This document shows positions 1 through 7,506 of a stretch of 19,843 nucleotides of DNA, in pieces. Source of the DNA: Burkholderiales bacterium (GTDB lineage Bacteria > Pseudomonadota > Gammaproteobacteria > Burkholderiales > Usitatibacteraceae); the NCBI GenBank assembly GCA_017880705.1, contig JADGRS010000011.1, positions 1-19,843 on the forward strand, written 5' to 3'. Each line of letters starts with the position of its first letter. The stretch's first letter is position 1. The notes under the pieces are model-generated. The model searched no databases and was not told the origin of the DNA. It worked only from the letters and a program-made list of their open reading frames with translations. The position numbers and the translations under genes are program-made.

Positions 1-488
1 GAGCGAACGAAAGCCAGGTGCTCGTCCTTCGCCGGATTGCCGGAAACGCCCCACTGCATGCCGTCCTTCGAAAGGTGGCCGTCACCGAGCAGGACGCCGT
101 AGAGACGGGCGTCGTCCTCGCTCAAGCCGGCGGCGTGCACGACCTCGGTGGGGATGACCTGCGCGACGTAATCGCCCCGCTGCAGCGCTCCCGCATCGAC
201 CCACCCGGCCCTTACCTTGCCCTTTGCGAGCCAATCGAGCGTGCGATCGTTCGCCTGCTCCATCGGCACACCCTGGATCGCGTAGAACGGATGGCCGGAC
301 GTGACGAGGAGCGGATCGATCGCATGCTTCACCTTTATCGCGACCATCGCATCGGTCTGGTTGTAGGCGAAACGTCGCTCCACTTCGCGATAGGTTCCCG
401 ACTTTCCGAGCACGAGGTCGCCTGGCTTCACATCCTTGATCGACTTCAACCCATCGCCGGTGTAGACCTTCGTCTCCGGCGCGAAGCA
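1..488 (-). other. Intein (N-terminal Hint segment plus start of LAGLIDADG homing endonuclease) inside NrdA
   Basis: The segment starts at Cys437 of the NrdA frame, directly after the conserved VNQ. Block A reads CFAPETKVYTGDG, the usual N-terminal splicing motif with a cysteine nucleophile. Block B is LLVTSGHPFYA, with Thr499 and His502 in the TxxH arrangement that assists the N-S acyl shift. About 60 residues later LYGVLLGDGHLS (residues about 563-574) matches the first LAGLIDADG helix of a dodecapeptide homing endonuclease. About 162 intein residues are visible. The second endonuclease helix, the C-terminal splicing blocks and the terminal Asn are outside the window. Identification as an intein is strong; whether splicing and nuclease are active is unknown. 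Confidence 0.93.
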
Positions 489-1796
489 CTGGTTTACCGC
501 GACCGCGGTGTCGTTGACGACCTTGAGGAACGGAACCACACCCTGGGATTTGCCATTCGTCCCCTTGATGTAGGAGCCCAGGGCGCGCACCGGCGTCCAG
601 TCGTTTCCGAGTCCGCCGGCGAACTTGCTGAGGAGCGCGTTTTCCTTGATGGCTTCATAGATTCCGTCCAGGTCGTCGGCGACCGTCGTGAGGTAGCACG
701 ACGACAGTTGCGAGCGCAGCGTGCCCGCGTTGAAGAGGGTCGGCGTCGACGACATGAAGTCGAAGGTCGACAGCACGTTGTAGAACTCGATCGCGCGATC
801 CTCGCGGTTGATCTCGTTCAGCGCGAGGCCCATCGCGACCCGCATGAAGAACGCCTGCGGCAACTCGATGCGCCTCTCGTTGATATGCAGGAAGTAGCGG
901 TCGTAGAGCGTCTGCAGGCCAAGGTAATTGAACTGCAGGTCGCGATCGGGCTTCAGCGCGCCGCCGAGGCGCTTCAGGTCGAAGGAGGCGAGGCGCTCGT
1001 CGAGGAGCTGCGCCTTCACGCCCTGGCTGATGAAGGTCGGGAAGTACTCGGCGTAGCGCGTCGCCATCTCGGCTTGCAGCACTTCCTCGCCGAGGACTTC
1101 GCGGCGGATCGTGTGCAGCAGCAGGCGCGCGGTGACGTAGGTGTAGTCGGGGTCCTGCTCGAGCAGCATGCGCGCGGCGAGGATCGCGCACTTGTGCACT
1201 TCCTCGAGGGGGACGCCGTCGTAGAGATCGCGCAGCGTCGCGTCCATGATCTTCCGGGGATCGACGTCGGCGCCGAGGTGCTCGCATGCCGAGGTGATGA
1301 GCACTTCGAGCTTGTGCGTGTCGAGCGGCTCCTTCGCCCCTCCCACCATCACGTGGATGCGCGGCGCGCGCGACTCGACCGCTTCCTGGACGCGCTTGGC
1401 GCGCTCGCGGGCGCGCTCCTCGCGATAGAGCACGTAGGAACGCGCGACCTGGTGCTCGCCGGCGCGCATCATCGCGAGCTCGACCTGGTCCTGCACGTCC
1501 TCGATGTGGAAAGTGCCGCCCGCGGGATGGCGGCGCATGAGCGACTGCACCACGGCTTCGGTGAGCGTCTGGACCTTCTCGCGCATGCCGGCGCTCGCGG
1601 CGGCGGTGCTGCCGGAGACGGCGAGGAACGCCTTGGTCATCGCGACCGCGATCTTGTCGGGCTCGAAGCCGACGACGGCGCCGTTGCGACGGATGATCTT
1701 GTAGTCCGCGTATCGCTCCTGCGGCGTAGTGCCTTCCTCTCCGAGAATCGGATTCGCGAGAGGTGCCGTGGGATGGATATCGGATGCCAAGCGCAT
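1..1796 (-). CDS. nrdA: Ribonucleoside-diphosphate reductase alpha subunit (class Ia), N-terminal part with intein; runs off the left edge
   Basis: Catalytic subunit that reduces ribonucleoside diphosphates to deoxyribonucleotides with NrdB in the cytoplasm. About 598 residues are visible. Residues about 23-115 form an ATP-cone, the allosteric activity site. The R1 N-domain follows, then the start of the barrel, with Cys367 in QLSSCYLTT as the first redox-active cysteine. The text to residue 436 (ending KVVNDTAVAVNQ) matches the Pseudomonas/betaproteobacterial NrdA type closely. In those proteins GGKRKG comes next; here Cys437 opens an intein. The ATG start is supported by AGGAGA at 1803-1808 with 6-base spacing. 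Long reading frames in other frames over this region are shadows. The remaining intein, the C-extein and probably nrdB lie beyond the window. Family assignment is firm; function depends on protein splicing that cannot be seen here. Confidence 0.95.
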   Translation of the reverse strand, partial: MRLASDIHPTAPLANPILGEEGTTPQERYADYKIIRRNGAVVGFEPDKIAVAMTKAFLAVSGSTAAASAGMREKVQTLTEAVVQSLMRRHPAGGTFHIEDVQDQVELAMMRAGEHQVARSYVLYREERARERAKRVQEAVESRAPRIHVMVGGAKEPLDTHKLEVLITSACEHLGADVDPRKIMDATLRDLYDGVPLEEVHKCAILAARMLLEQDPDYTYVTARLLLHTIRREVLGEEVLQAEMATRYAEYFPTFISQGVKAQLLDERLASFDLKRLGGALKPDRDLQFNYLGLQTLYDRYFLHINERRIELPQAFFMRVAMGLALNEINREDRAIEFYNVLSTFDFMSSTPTLFNAGTLRSQLSSCYLTTVADDLDGIYEAIKENALLSKFAGGLGNDWTPVRALGSYIKGTNGKSQGVVPFLKVVNDTAVAVNQCFAPETKVYTGDGLKSIKDVKPGDLVLGKSGTYREVERRFAYNQTDAMVAIKVKHAIDPLLVTSGHPFYAIQGVPMEQANDRTLDWLAKGKVRAGWVDAGALQRGDYVAQVIPTEVVHAAGLSEDDARLYGVLLGDGHLSKDGMQWGVSGNPAKDEHLAFVR

Positions 1797-1935
1797 GGGT
1801 CGTCTCCTGATGCCGTTTTAGGGTCCGGGGGTTTCGGGCGCGTCGCCCCGGATTTTCTCTACCGCAGGTTCTTGGCCTGCCTAAGCACCGGATTCGCTGG
1901 GGTATCTCGCCCGCGTCGGCCGGCTTTTGCACACG

Positions 1936-1944
1936 TTATTCACA
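1936..1944. promoter_or_regulatory. DnaA box upstream of nrdA
   Basis: TTATTCACA matches the DnaA consensus TTATNCACA exactly. It lies in the predicted untranslated leader of nrdA, next to the NrdR-like boxes. DnaA is known to control nrdAB in E. coli; the role here is inferred, and a single 9-mer can occur by chance. Confidence 0.45.
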
Positions 1945-1950
1945 ACCATT

Positions 1951-1966
1951 CCACAAGATATAGTGC
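1951..1966. promoter_or_regulatory. NrdR box 1 (candidate)
   Basis: CCACAAGATATAGTGC fits the NrdR consensus acaCwAtATaTwGtgt at nearly all core positions, including C4, A6, A8-T9, T11 and G13. It is 155 bases upstream of the nrdA start, with a second copy 32 bases away start to start. That matches the usual paired arrangement, about three helical turns apart. NrdR is the ATP/dATP-sensing repressor of ribonucleotide reductase genes. Confidence 0.7.
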
Positions 1967-1982
1967 TGCCGGAACGGCATGG

Positions 1983-1998
1983 ACACAAAGTGTAGTAA
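1983..1998. promoter_or_regulatory. NrdR box 2 (candidate)
   Basis: ACACAAAGTGTAGTAA matches the NrdR consensus at about 11 of 16 positions and overlaps the predicted -10 of the nrdA promoter. Repression by occlusion would follow from this placement. It is weaker than box 1, and the 32-base start-to-start spacing is the main support. Confidence 0.6.
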
Positions 1999-2017
1999 GG
2001 GTGAATGGCCAACGCAA
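1989..2017 (-). promoter_or_regulatory. Candidate sigma-70 promoter of nrdA
   Basis: On the minus strand, TTGCGT (2012-2017) and TACACT (1989-1994) are 17 bases apart. Two A-tracts (2034-2039 and 2023-2027 read on the minus strand) sit just upstream of the -35 and resemble an UP element. The 300 bases 1797-2096 hold no gene that I can support. They contain this promoter, the two NrdR-like boxes, the DnaA box and a leader of roughly 185 bases. Confidence 0.5.
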
Positions 2018-2096
2018 GAGACTTTTTCAAGTCTTTTTTCTCTCGCGGATTCAGGCTCTTGCGGGGGGTTCTTGCTGAAGAATTGAGCAGTAACAG

Positions 2097-2615
2097 TTAC
2101 GTGACAGCGGCCCTGAAACGGTCCCACTCGAACCACGGGCCGGGATCGGTCTTGCGGCCCGGGGCCACGTCGCTATGGCCGGCGAGATCGAGCTTGCCGT
2201 AGCGCGAGAAGAGCTCGCGCGTGAGGGCGATGAGCGTTGCGTACTGCGGCTCCGAGAAGGGCACGTCGTCGGAGCCCTCGAGCTCAATGCCGATGGAAAA
2301 GTCGTTGCAGCGCTCGCGTCCCTTCCAGCTCGACGCTCCCGCGTGCCACGCGCGCTTCTCGCACGGCACGTATTGCGTGAGGGAGCCGTCGCGACGGATC
2401 AAGTAGTGCGAGGACACTTCGAGTCCCGCGATCTCCTCGAAATACGGATGCGCCTTCGGGTCCAGGCGACCCATGAAGAGATCGTCGATCCACGGCCCGC
2501 CGTACTCGCCCGGCGGCAGCGCGATGTTGTGGATCACCAGAAGCGAGATCTTCTCGCCCTCGGGGCGATCGTCGCAGTGGGGAGATTGAAAAATCGTGTC
2601 AGGTACGAATTTCAA
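2097..2615 (-). CDS. ampD: 1,6-anhydro-N-acetylmuramyl-L-alanine amidase AmpD
   Basis: Cytoplasmic zinc amidase of peptidoglycan recycling; it removes the stem peptide from anhydromuramyl peptides and so limits AmpR-type beta-lactamase induction. The 172 residues align with E. coli AmpD through LLVIHNIALPPGEYGG, RAWHAG, RCNDFSIGIELEG and GHSDVAPGRKTDPGP. Expected zinc ligands are His29, His147 and Asp157, with Glu111 and Lys155 in catalytic positions; all are intact. No ATG is available. The frame opens after a stop at 2658-2660, and the only sensible start is TTG at 2615, preceded by AAGGAGAG (2626-2633) at 10-base spacing. The first residues, up to about KFVPDT, come from an arm of an inverted repeat. 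The N-terminus is about five residues shorter than in E. coli. It is the last gene of the minus-strand run, after pilR. Confidence 0.92.
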   Translation of the reverse strand: MKFVPDTIFQSPHCDDRPEGEKISLLVIHNIALPPGEYGGPWIDDLFMGRLDPKAHPYFEEIAGLEVSSHYLIRRDGSLTQYVPCEKRAWHAGASSWKGRERCNDFSIGIELEGSDDVPFSEPQYATLIALTRELFSRYGKLDLAGHSDVAPGRKTDPGPWFEWDRFRAAVT

Positions 2616-2652
2616 TTGACGGAATCTCTCCTTCGAAATTCGTACCTGACAC
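2596..2652. repeat. Perfect 18-bp inverted repeat with 21-bp spacer (REP/BIME-like) between pilR and ampD
   Basis: GTGTCAGGTACGAATTTC (2596-2613) is the exact reverse complement of 2635-2652, with 2614-2634 as loop. I saw no other copy in this window. The form recalls palindromic REP elements mobilised by Y1-type RAYT transposases, but no transposase is present and the family is not proven. In the pilR-ampD transcript it would fold into a strong hairpin. It has no T-tract, so simple termination is unlikely. Confidence 0.85.
2626..2633 (-). promoter_or_regulatory. ampD ribosome binding site, in the hairpin loop
   Basis: Minus-strand AAGGAGAG lies 10 bases before the TTG start at 2615. It sits entirely in the loop of the 18-bp inverted repeat. 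The last base of the start codon (2613) is already in the stem. This decides the start and suggests that folding modulates AmpD translation. Confidence 0.6.
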
Positions 2653-2657
2653 CAATT

Positions 2658-4028
2658 TCAGTCGATCCCCAGGCGGTCGAGGCGGTAGCGCAGGGAGCGG
2701 AACGTGATGCCGAGGAGCTTCGCGGCGGCGGTCTTGTTGAAGCGCGTGGCTTCGAGCGCCTTGGTGATGGCTTCGCGCTCGACCTGGTCGAGGAAGTCGT
2801 GCAGCGGCAACCCGCGAGTGCCGAGCGCGCCGTCGAGGGGCGGGAGCCGGTCCTTGGAGGTCGCCTGGGTGAGGTAGAGATCGCTCTCGAGGATCTTGTT
2901 GTCGCTACAAAGCGCGAGGGCGCGCTCGAGGATGTTCTCCAGCTCGCGCACGTTGCCGGGGAAATCGTAGCGGCGCAGCGCGAGCATCGCCTCCTCCGCG
3001 ATCGCCGGCGGCGGATTGCCGCTCTGGCGCGCGAGGCGCTCGAGCACCTCATGGACGATGAGCGCGATGTCCTCCGGAATCTCGCGAAGGCTCGGCATCT
3101 TCATCTCGATCACGTTGAGCCGATAGAAGAGATCCTGGCGGAACTGGCCGGCGTCGACCTGCTCCGAGAGGTTGCGGTGGGTGGCCGAGATGATGCGCAC
3201 GTCGATGGGGTCCTCCACGGTGTCGCCCACGCGGCGCACCTTCTTCTCCTGGATCACGCGCAGCAGCTTCACCTGCATCCCGAGCGGAAGGTCGCCGACC
3301 TCGTCCAGGAAGAGCGTGCCCTTCTCCGCCGCCTTGAGATATCCCATCTTGTCCGTGTCGGCGCCGGTGAACGCTCCCTTCTTGTAGCCGAAGAACTCGC
3401 TCTCCATCAGGTTCTCGGGAATCGCGCCGCAGTTCACCGCGACGAACGGGGCGTCGGCGCGCGACGATCCCGAATGGATGAGCCGCGCGGCGACTTCCTT
3501 GCCGCTGCCGGATTCGCCCGTGATGTACACCGGCGCCTGGGAGCGCGCGAGCTTCGCGATCATCTCTCGCGCGCGCAGGATCGGCGGGGACTCGCCGAGA
3601 AGGCGCGGCAAGCCCGGTTGCGCGACCTCGCCCGTGGCGACGCGCCGCGATTGCACGGGCTTCGGCAACTTCAACGCGCTCATCACGAGCGGGCGCAGCT
3701 GCTCGAGCCTGATCGGCTTGGCGACGTAGTCGAAGGCCCCGGCCTTCAACGCGGCGACCGCGTTCTCGGTCGAGCCGTATGCCGTGATCACGGCGACGGG
3801 CGTGTTGCCGTGGTGCTCGGCGATATAGCGAAGCACCGTGAGGCCGTCGCCGTCGGGAAGGCGCATGTCGGTGAGCGCGAGGTCGTACTGGCGCAGCTTC
3901 AGCGCCTCCTCGGCCTCCTTCACGGTCGACGCGGTGTCGGCGTCCACACCCATGCGCGAGAGCGTGAGCACCAGCAGCTCGCGGATGTCGGCTTCATCAT
4001 CGACGACGAGCACGGCTTTGCGGTTCAT
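2658..4028 (-). CDS. pilR: Sigma-54-dependent response regulator PilR
   Basis: NtrC-class activator of type IV pilus genes, partner of PilS. In 456 residues it has a receiver domain (about 1-120, phospho-acceptor Asp54 in LTDMRLPDG, Lys104), then an AAA+ domain. That domain has Walker A GESGSGKE (171-178), the sigma-54 contact loop GAFTGA (218-223) and Walker B GTLFLDEVGDL (from about 237). A Fis-type helix-turn-helix ends the protein (TAAAKLLGITFRSLRYRL). The start MNRKAVLVVDDE is chosen over an upstream in-frame ATG: it begins exactly at the receiver domain, and its A is shared with the pilS stop (TGATG at 4030-4026), implying translational coupling. The name PilR rests on domain type and on the PP0621-pilS-pilR order; other NtrC-class regulators share the domains. 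Confidence 0.92.
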   Translation of the reverse strand: MNRKAVLVVDDEADIRELLVLTLSRMGVDADTASTVKEAEEALKLRQYDLALTDMRLPDGDGLTVLRYIAEHHGNTPVAVITAYGSTENAVAALKAGAFDYVAKPIRLEQLRPLVMSALKLPKPVQSRRVATGEVAQPGLPRLLGESPPILRAREMIAKLARSQAPVYITGESGSGKEVAARLIHSGSSRADAPFVAVNCGAIPENLMESEFFGYKKGAFTGADTDKMGYLKAAEKGTLFLDEVGDLPLGMQVKLLRVIQEKKVRRVGDTVEDPIDVRIISATHRNLSEQVDAGQFRQDLFYRLNVIEMKMPSLREIPEDIALIVHEVLERLARQSGNPPPAIAEEAMLALRRYDFPGNVRELENILERALALCSDNKILESDLYLTQATSKDRLPPLDGALGTRGLPLHDFLDQVEREAITKALEATRFNKTAAAKLLGITFRSLRYRLDRLGID

Positions 4029-5656
4029 CACGCGCCTTTCAGGATGATGCGGAAGTGTCCATGGCCGGAGCCCTCGACGTATTCGATGCGGGCGCCGTTG
4101 CCCTCGCAAAGCTCGCGGGCGATGTACAGGCCGAGGCCCGTGCCGTGCGCCTCCGTCGTGAAGAACGGCTCGAAGAGGTGCGCCTGCGCTTCGCGCGAAG
4201 GCCCGGGCCCGTCGTCGATGATCTCGATCTGCAGGCGCCCTGGCACCGGCGACGGCGAGGCGATGATGCGCACCGACCCCGCGAGCTTGCGGCTATGGCG
4301 CCAGGCGTTGCGCGCGAGGTTCCACAGGACCTGGTCGAGGTGCTGCTTGTCGAACATCAGGCGCTGCGAGGTGCGCACCTGCACGTCGAGGCAGCCGTTG
4401 GGGGCCTTCTCCGTGGCGCAGAATTCCTGTGCGAACTGGGCAAGGTACGCGCTTGCGTCGATCGCTTCGGGCTGCGCGCGATCCCGGCGGTTGAGGTAGA
4501 GCACCTCCTGCACGATGCGATCCAGCCGCGTCACGTTGCCGCGGATGATCTCGAGGAGCCGCTGCTCCGGCTCGCCCAGGCCCTTGTCCTCCTCGAGAAG
4601 CTCCGCGGCGTGACCGATGGAGGAAAGCGGATTGCGGATCTCGTGCGCGATCGAGGCGGTGAGGCGCCCCAGCGCGACCAGCTTCAGCTGCTGCGCCTGC
4701 TGGCGCATGCGCCCCACGTCCCCGACGAAAATCACCGTGGGCGCGGGGTTGCCGACGCCGATCGGCACGAAGTGCACCTGCAGCTCGCCCGTCGCGCGCG
4801 GTCCGCGAAGCTGCATGAACGTGGTCTCCGATCCGCGACGCCACGCTTCGAGAAGACTCGCGATCTCGGGAGAGTAGTCGCCCAGCGCGGGCCAGCGTCC
4901 CTGCGGCATCGCGCCCAGCAGCTGCATCGCCCGCGGGTTGCTCTGCCGGATCCGTCCCGTGGCGTCCACCACCAGGATCCCGTCCTGCATGTCGCGGATC
5001 ACGAGCTCGTTGATCTGCGAAAGATTGGCGAGGTCGACCTTGCGTTCCTCGGCGATCTGCTCGCTGGTGCGCGCATAGCGGGCCAGCCGCGAGGCGAGTC
5101 CCGCGGTCGCGAAGAATGCGGCGCTGGTGAGCCCCGCCTGCAGGAAGTCCTGCAGGCTCGCATCGTAGCGCCACATCTGGAACGTCTGCTCGAGCAGGAT
5201 CGCGAGCGCCGCGAGCGCCGCGTGGAAGAAGGCGAGGCGGCCCCGGGTGATGAGGCCGGCGGCGGCGAGCGACACGAGGAGCATCACCCCGAGGCCGCTT
5301 CGCACGCCCCCGCTCGCGTACATCAGCATCACGATCGCGATCACGTCGACCAGGACGCCCGCCGTCACCTGCACCATGAGGCTCGGCTCGCGAAGGCGCG
5401 CCGGAACGAGCAGCACGAGCGAGGCGATCGTGTACGAGACCACGGTCGGCAGGACGGAGCCCGGCGAGACGATGCCGAAGTTGAAGAAGCGATTCAGGAA
5501 GGCGAACGCTCCGCCCACGAGGATCGCGAGCACGACCCGGTAGCCGCAGAAGACGGAGAGCGTGCGCCATGTCGTGTCGTCGGCCTCGACGATGAGAACC
5601 GACCGCGGCGACGGCGCGGCCCGGGCGGCGGCGACCGGCTCGGCCACGAAGCTCAT
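4028..5656 (-). CDS. pilS: Membrane sensor histidine kinase PilS
   Basis: Inner-membrane kinase that controls PilR and thus pilin expression. The 542 residues have about six hydrophobic segments between residues 31 and 190, then a PAS-like region (about 212-315). The kinase core follows: H-box ASIAHEIRNPLSSIGHA with His338, N-box LWNLARNAWRHS with Asn450, G1 DDGPGP (481-486) and G2 GTGLGLYIA. The start at 5656 forms an ATGA overlap with the stop of the small upstream gene; a longer in-frame extension would run through that gene and is rejected. No strong Shine-Dalgarno is visible, consistent with coupled translation. Confidence 0.92.
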   Translation of the reverse strand: MSFVAEPVAAARAAPSPRSVLIVEADDTTWRTLSVFCGYRVVLAILVGGAFAFLNRFFNFGIVSPGSVLPTVVSYTIASLVLLVPARLREPSLMVQVTAGVLVDVIAIVMLMYASGGVRSGLGVMLLVSLAAAGLITRGRLAFFHAALAALAILLEQTFQMWRYDASLQDFLQAGLTSAAFFATAGLASRLARYARTSEQIAEERKVDLANLSQINELVIRDMQDGILVVDATGRIRQSNPRAMQLLGAMPQGRWPALGDYSPEIASLLEAWRRGSETTFMQLRGPRATGELQVHFVPIGVGNPAPTVIFVGDVGRMRQQAQQLKLVALGRLTASIAHEIRNPLSSIGHAAELLEEDKGLGEPEQRLLEIIRGNVTRLDRIVQEVLYLNRRDRAQPEAIDASAYLAQFAQEFCATEKAPNGCLDVQVRTSQRLMFDKQHLDQVLWNLARNAWRHSRKLAGSVRIIASPSPVPGRLQIEIIDDGPGPSREAQAHLFEPFFTTEAHGTGLGLYIARELCEGNGARIEYVEGSGHGHFRIILKGA

Positions 5657-5877
5657 GGCGCGCGGCAGCGCGGGTTGTCCTGGCAGTAGAAGATGCCGCC
5701 CTCGGTGCGCGCTTCGCTTCGTGGCAGGTGCACGCCGCAACGCGCGCACGCCACCATGTCCTCGCCCTTCACCGCGCGATCGGGACGCTCGTCGCCGCGC
5801 GCCTGCGCGCGAAGGAACCCGCGCAACGCGAGGTAGACGACGAATCCGATGACGAGTAGCAGGACGATGCGGGCCAA
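5653..5877 (-). CDS. PP0621 family small protein (one membrane helix, zinc-ribbon-like)
   Basis: A 74-residue protein of a family often found directly upstream of pilS in beta- and gammaproteobacteria; its role is unknown. Residues 4-19 (IVLLLVIGFVVYLALR) form a single membrane helix. A cytoplasmic tail carries CARCGVHLP (Cys44, Cys47, His50) and then Cys65 and Cys71 near the end, likely a metal site. The start is TTG at 5875-5877 with GGGGGA upstream at about 7 bases. It follows the kinase gene after 26 bases and overlaps pilS by 4 bases (ATGA). Confidence 0.85.
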   Translation of the reverse strand: MARIVLLLVIGFVVYLALRGFLRAQARGDERPDRAVKGEDMVACARCGVHLPRSEARTEGGIFYCQDNPRCRAP

Positions 5878-5903
5878 GTTCTTGTCCCCCGAATAGGAGA
5901 AGT

Positions 5904-7499
5904 TTACGGCAAAGGCAACTCGACCTCGAATCGCGCGCCGCCCTCGCCCGCGAGGTTCATGGCGCGCACGTGCCCCCCGTGATGCTCGGCCACGAGCCGG
6001 ACGATGTAGAGGCCGAGCCCGAGGTGTCCGCCCTCGCGGGCCGGCTGCGGCGATCGCAGCGACACCATGGAATCGAAGAGGCGGTTCACCATCGATTGCG
6101 GCAAGGGCGGGCCGTCGTTCTCGACCGCGAGCAACGCGCGGCGCGAGTCGGCGGCGAGCGAGATGCGGATCGCTCCTTCGCGGGCCGCGAAGTCGTCGGC
6201 ATTCTCCACCAGCTTGTCGAGCAGTTGCGCGATGGCGTCAGGCACCCCGTCGATCGCGATCGGTCCCGGCGGCGGCGAGTAGTCGAAGCGCCTCGGCGCA
6301 TACGCCGCGCGGTAGCCCTCGACGCAGCCCGCGACGACCGCGGCCAGGTCGAAGCGCTCGGCTTCCGCGGACTCGAGCATGCGCTCGAGCCGCGTGCCTT
6401 CCGAGAGCCGCGAGATGAGGCGCGCGAGGCGCTCGACGCCTTCCCCGGCGCGCTCCACGTACACGCGCGCATCCGGCGCGAGCGGCTGCGCCTTCAGGTT
6501 GTCGAGGGAGGAGCGCACTACCGCCACGGGCGTGCGCAGCTCGTGGGAGAGGCGACCCGCCATCGCCTCGAGATACGCGTTGTATTCCTTCAGGCGCGCG
6601 AGGACCGCGGCCGTGGTGCGGCTCAGGTCGCCGATCTCGTCCTGCGCGTCGGTCGCGGTGATGGTTCCGCGCACCCGGCCTTGCGGATCGATGGCTGCGT
6701 CGGCTTCGGCGTGAAGCTTGCGAATGCGCGCGGCGAGGCGTGTCGCGAAGGCGAGCAGGATCGTCAGCGCCGCGCCGACCACGACGAGCGTCACCGCGAG
6801 GAGATCCTCCAGCGCCGACTCCTTGAGGATCTGGATCGAGGCCGTCGTCTCCTCGACCACCACCGCGCCCACGATGTCGTCGCCCACGAAGATGGGCTGC
6901 GCGGAAGACAGGATCGCGACGTCTCGATCGCGCGTGCCGCGCCACTGCGTCGAGGACACGCCGATCAACGCGCGATCGATCTGGCCGCGCGCCGGCCGCG
7001 TCTCGTCGCTCTCGGGAAGGCGCGGCGCCGGAACGACCAGCGCGGCGACCGGCTTCAGCCAGCTCGCGCGCGGCTTCGTCGCTCCCTCGCTCAACGCGCC
7101 CGAGAGGCCGCGCACGCGCGAGCGCGTGTCGACCACCCACAGGCGCGAGGAACGCCTTCCCATGATGGCGAGGAATCGCTCGATCTCCTCGGAAGGCACG
7201 TAGGCGTTGCCGAGGCTCGCCGCGGCGTCGGGATCGGCGGCGGCGAAAAGCGCCACGATGCGCCGGCGCTCTTCGCCCTCGGGATCGCCCTCGGCGCCCA
7301 CCGGCGCAAACCGCGTGGGTCGATCCGAAAGCGCCGCGGCGACGGCGCGCGCCGTCGCGCCGATCGCCTGCTCCTGGGACGCGCGGAGGAACGATTCCAT
7401 GCGCGAGATGAATTGCGCCGCGAGCCAGGGGATCGCGAAGAGCACCAATGCCGCCATCACGAGCCGGAAGCGGATGCCGTGAATGAAGCCGGCGCGCAT
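5904..7499 (-). CDS. Membrane histidine kinase, related to the proteobacterial dedicated sortase system kinase
   Basis: A 531-residue inner-membrane sensor. One helix at about 11-30, a roughly 200-residue periplasmic domain, a second helix at about 232-254, a HAMP-like linker, then the kinase core. The core has H-box GRLSHELRTPVAVV with His319, N-box LLDKLVENADD with Asn433, G1 NDGPPLP (from 461), LFDSMVSLR, and G2 HLGLGLYIVR. The stretch around LFDSMVSLR and HLGLGLYIVR resembles, from memory, the kinase of the dedicated sortase system (TIGR03785 type), though that family is usually longer. It starts 7 bases after the LpxR-like gene, and its partner is presumably the response regulator two genes upstream. 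The ligand is unknown. Kinase assignment is firm, subfamily moderate. Confidence 0.88.
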   Translation of the reverse strand: MRAGFIHGIRFRLVMAALVLFAIPWLAAQFISRMESFLRASQEQAIGATARAVAAALSDRPTRFAPVGAEGDPEGEERRRIVALFAAADPDAAASLGNAYVPSEEIERFLAIMGRRSSRLWVVDTRSRVRGLSGALSEGATKPRASWLKPVAALVVPAPRLPESDETRPARGQIDRALIGVSSTQWRGTRDRDVAILSSAQPIFVGDDIVGAVVVEETTASIQILKESALEDLLAVTLVVVGAALTILLAFATRLAARIRKLHAEADAAIDPQGRVRGTITATDAQDEIGDLSRTTAAVLARLKEYNAYLEAMAGRLSHELRTPVAVVRSSLDNLKAQPLAPDARVYVERAGEGVERLARLISRLSEGTRLERMLESAEAERFDLAAVVAGCVEGYRAAYAPRRFDYSPPPGPIAIDGVPDAIAQLLDKLVENADDFAAREGAIRISLAADSRRALLAVENDGPPLPQSMVNRLFDSMVSLRSPQPAREGGHLGLGLYIVRLVAEHHGGHVRAMNLAGEGGARFEVELPLP

Positions 7500-7506
7500 G
7501 GCCGCG

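Noticed and set aside
655..1932. Minus-strand 425-codon open frame in another frame over nrdA
   Set aside because: Extremely Arg-rich low-complexity translation overlapping the real NrdA frame on the same strand.
2017..2039. Terminator-like AGACTT-TTTC-AAGTCT plus T-run on the plus strand
   Set aside because: No plus-strand gene precedes it, and the stem is short and AT-rich. The same bases are better explained as A-tracts upstream of the minus-strand nrdA promoter.
18..2078. Long plus-strand open frame (686 codons) opposite nrdA
   Set aside because: It is antisense to a clear NrdA frame, crosses the nrdA promoter region, is Arg/His/Val-rich without domains, and has no ribosome binding site. 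It is a high-GC shadow.
2613..2660. ampD as a pseudogene because no ATG is present
   Set aside because: The frame is intact, all zinc and catalytic residues are present, and a TTG with a good ribosome binding site is available.
2175..4499. Plus-strand 774-codon open frame opposite ampD-pilR-pilS
   Set aside because: Mirror of three well-supported genes; composition is typical of antisense GC-rich frames.
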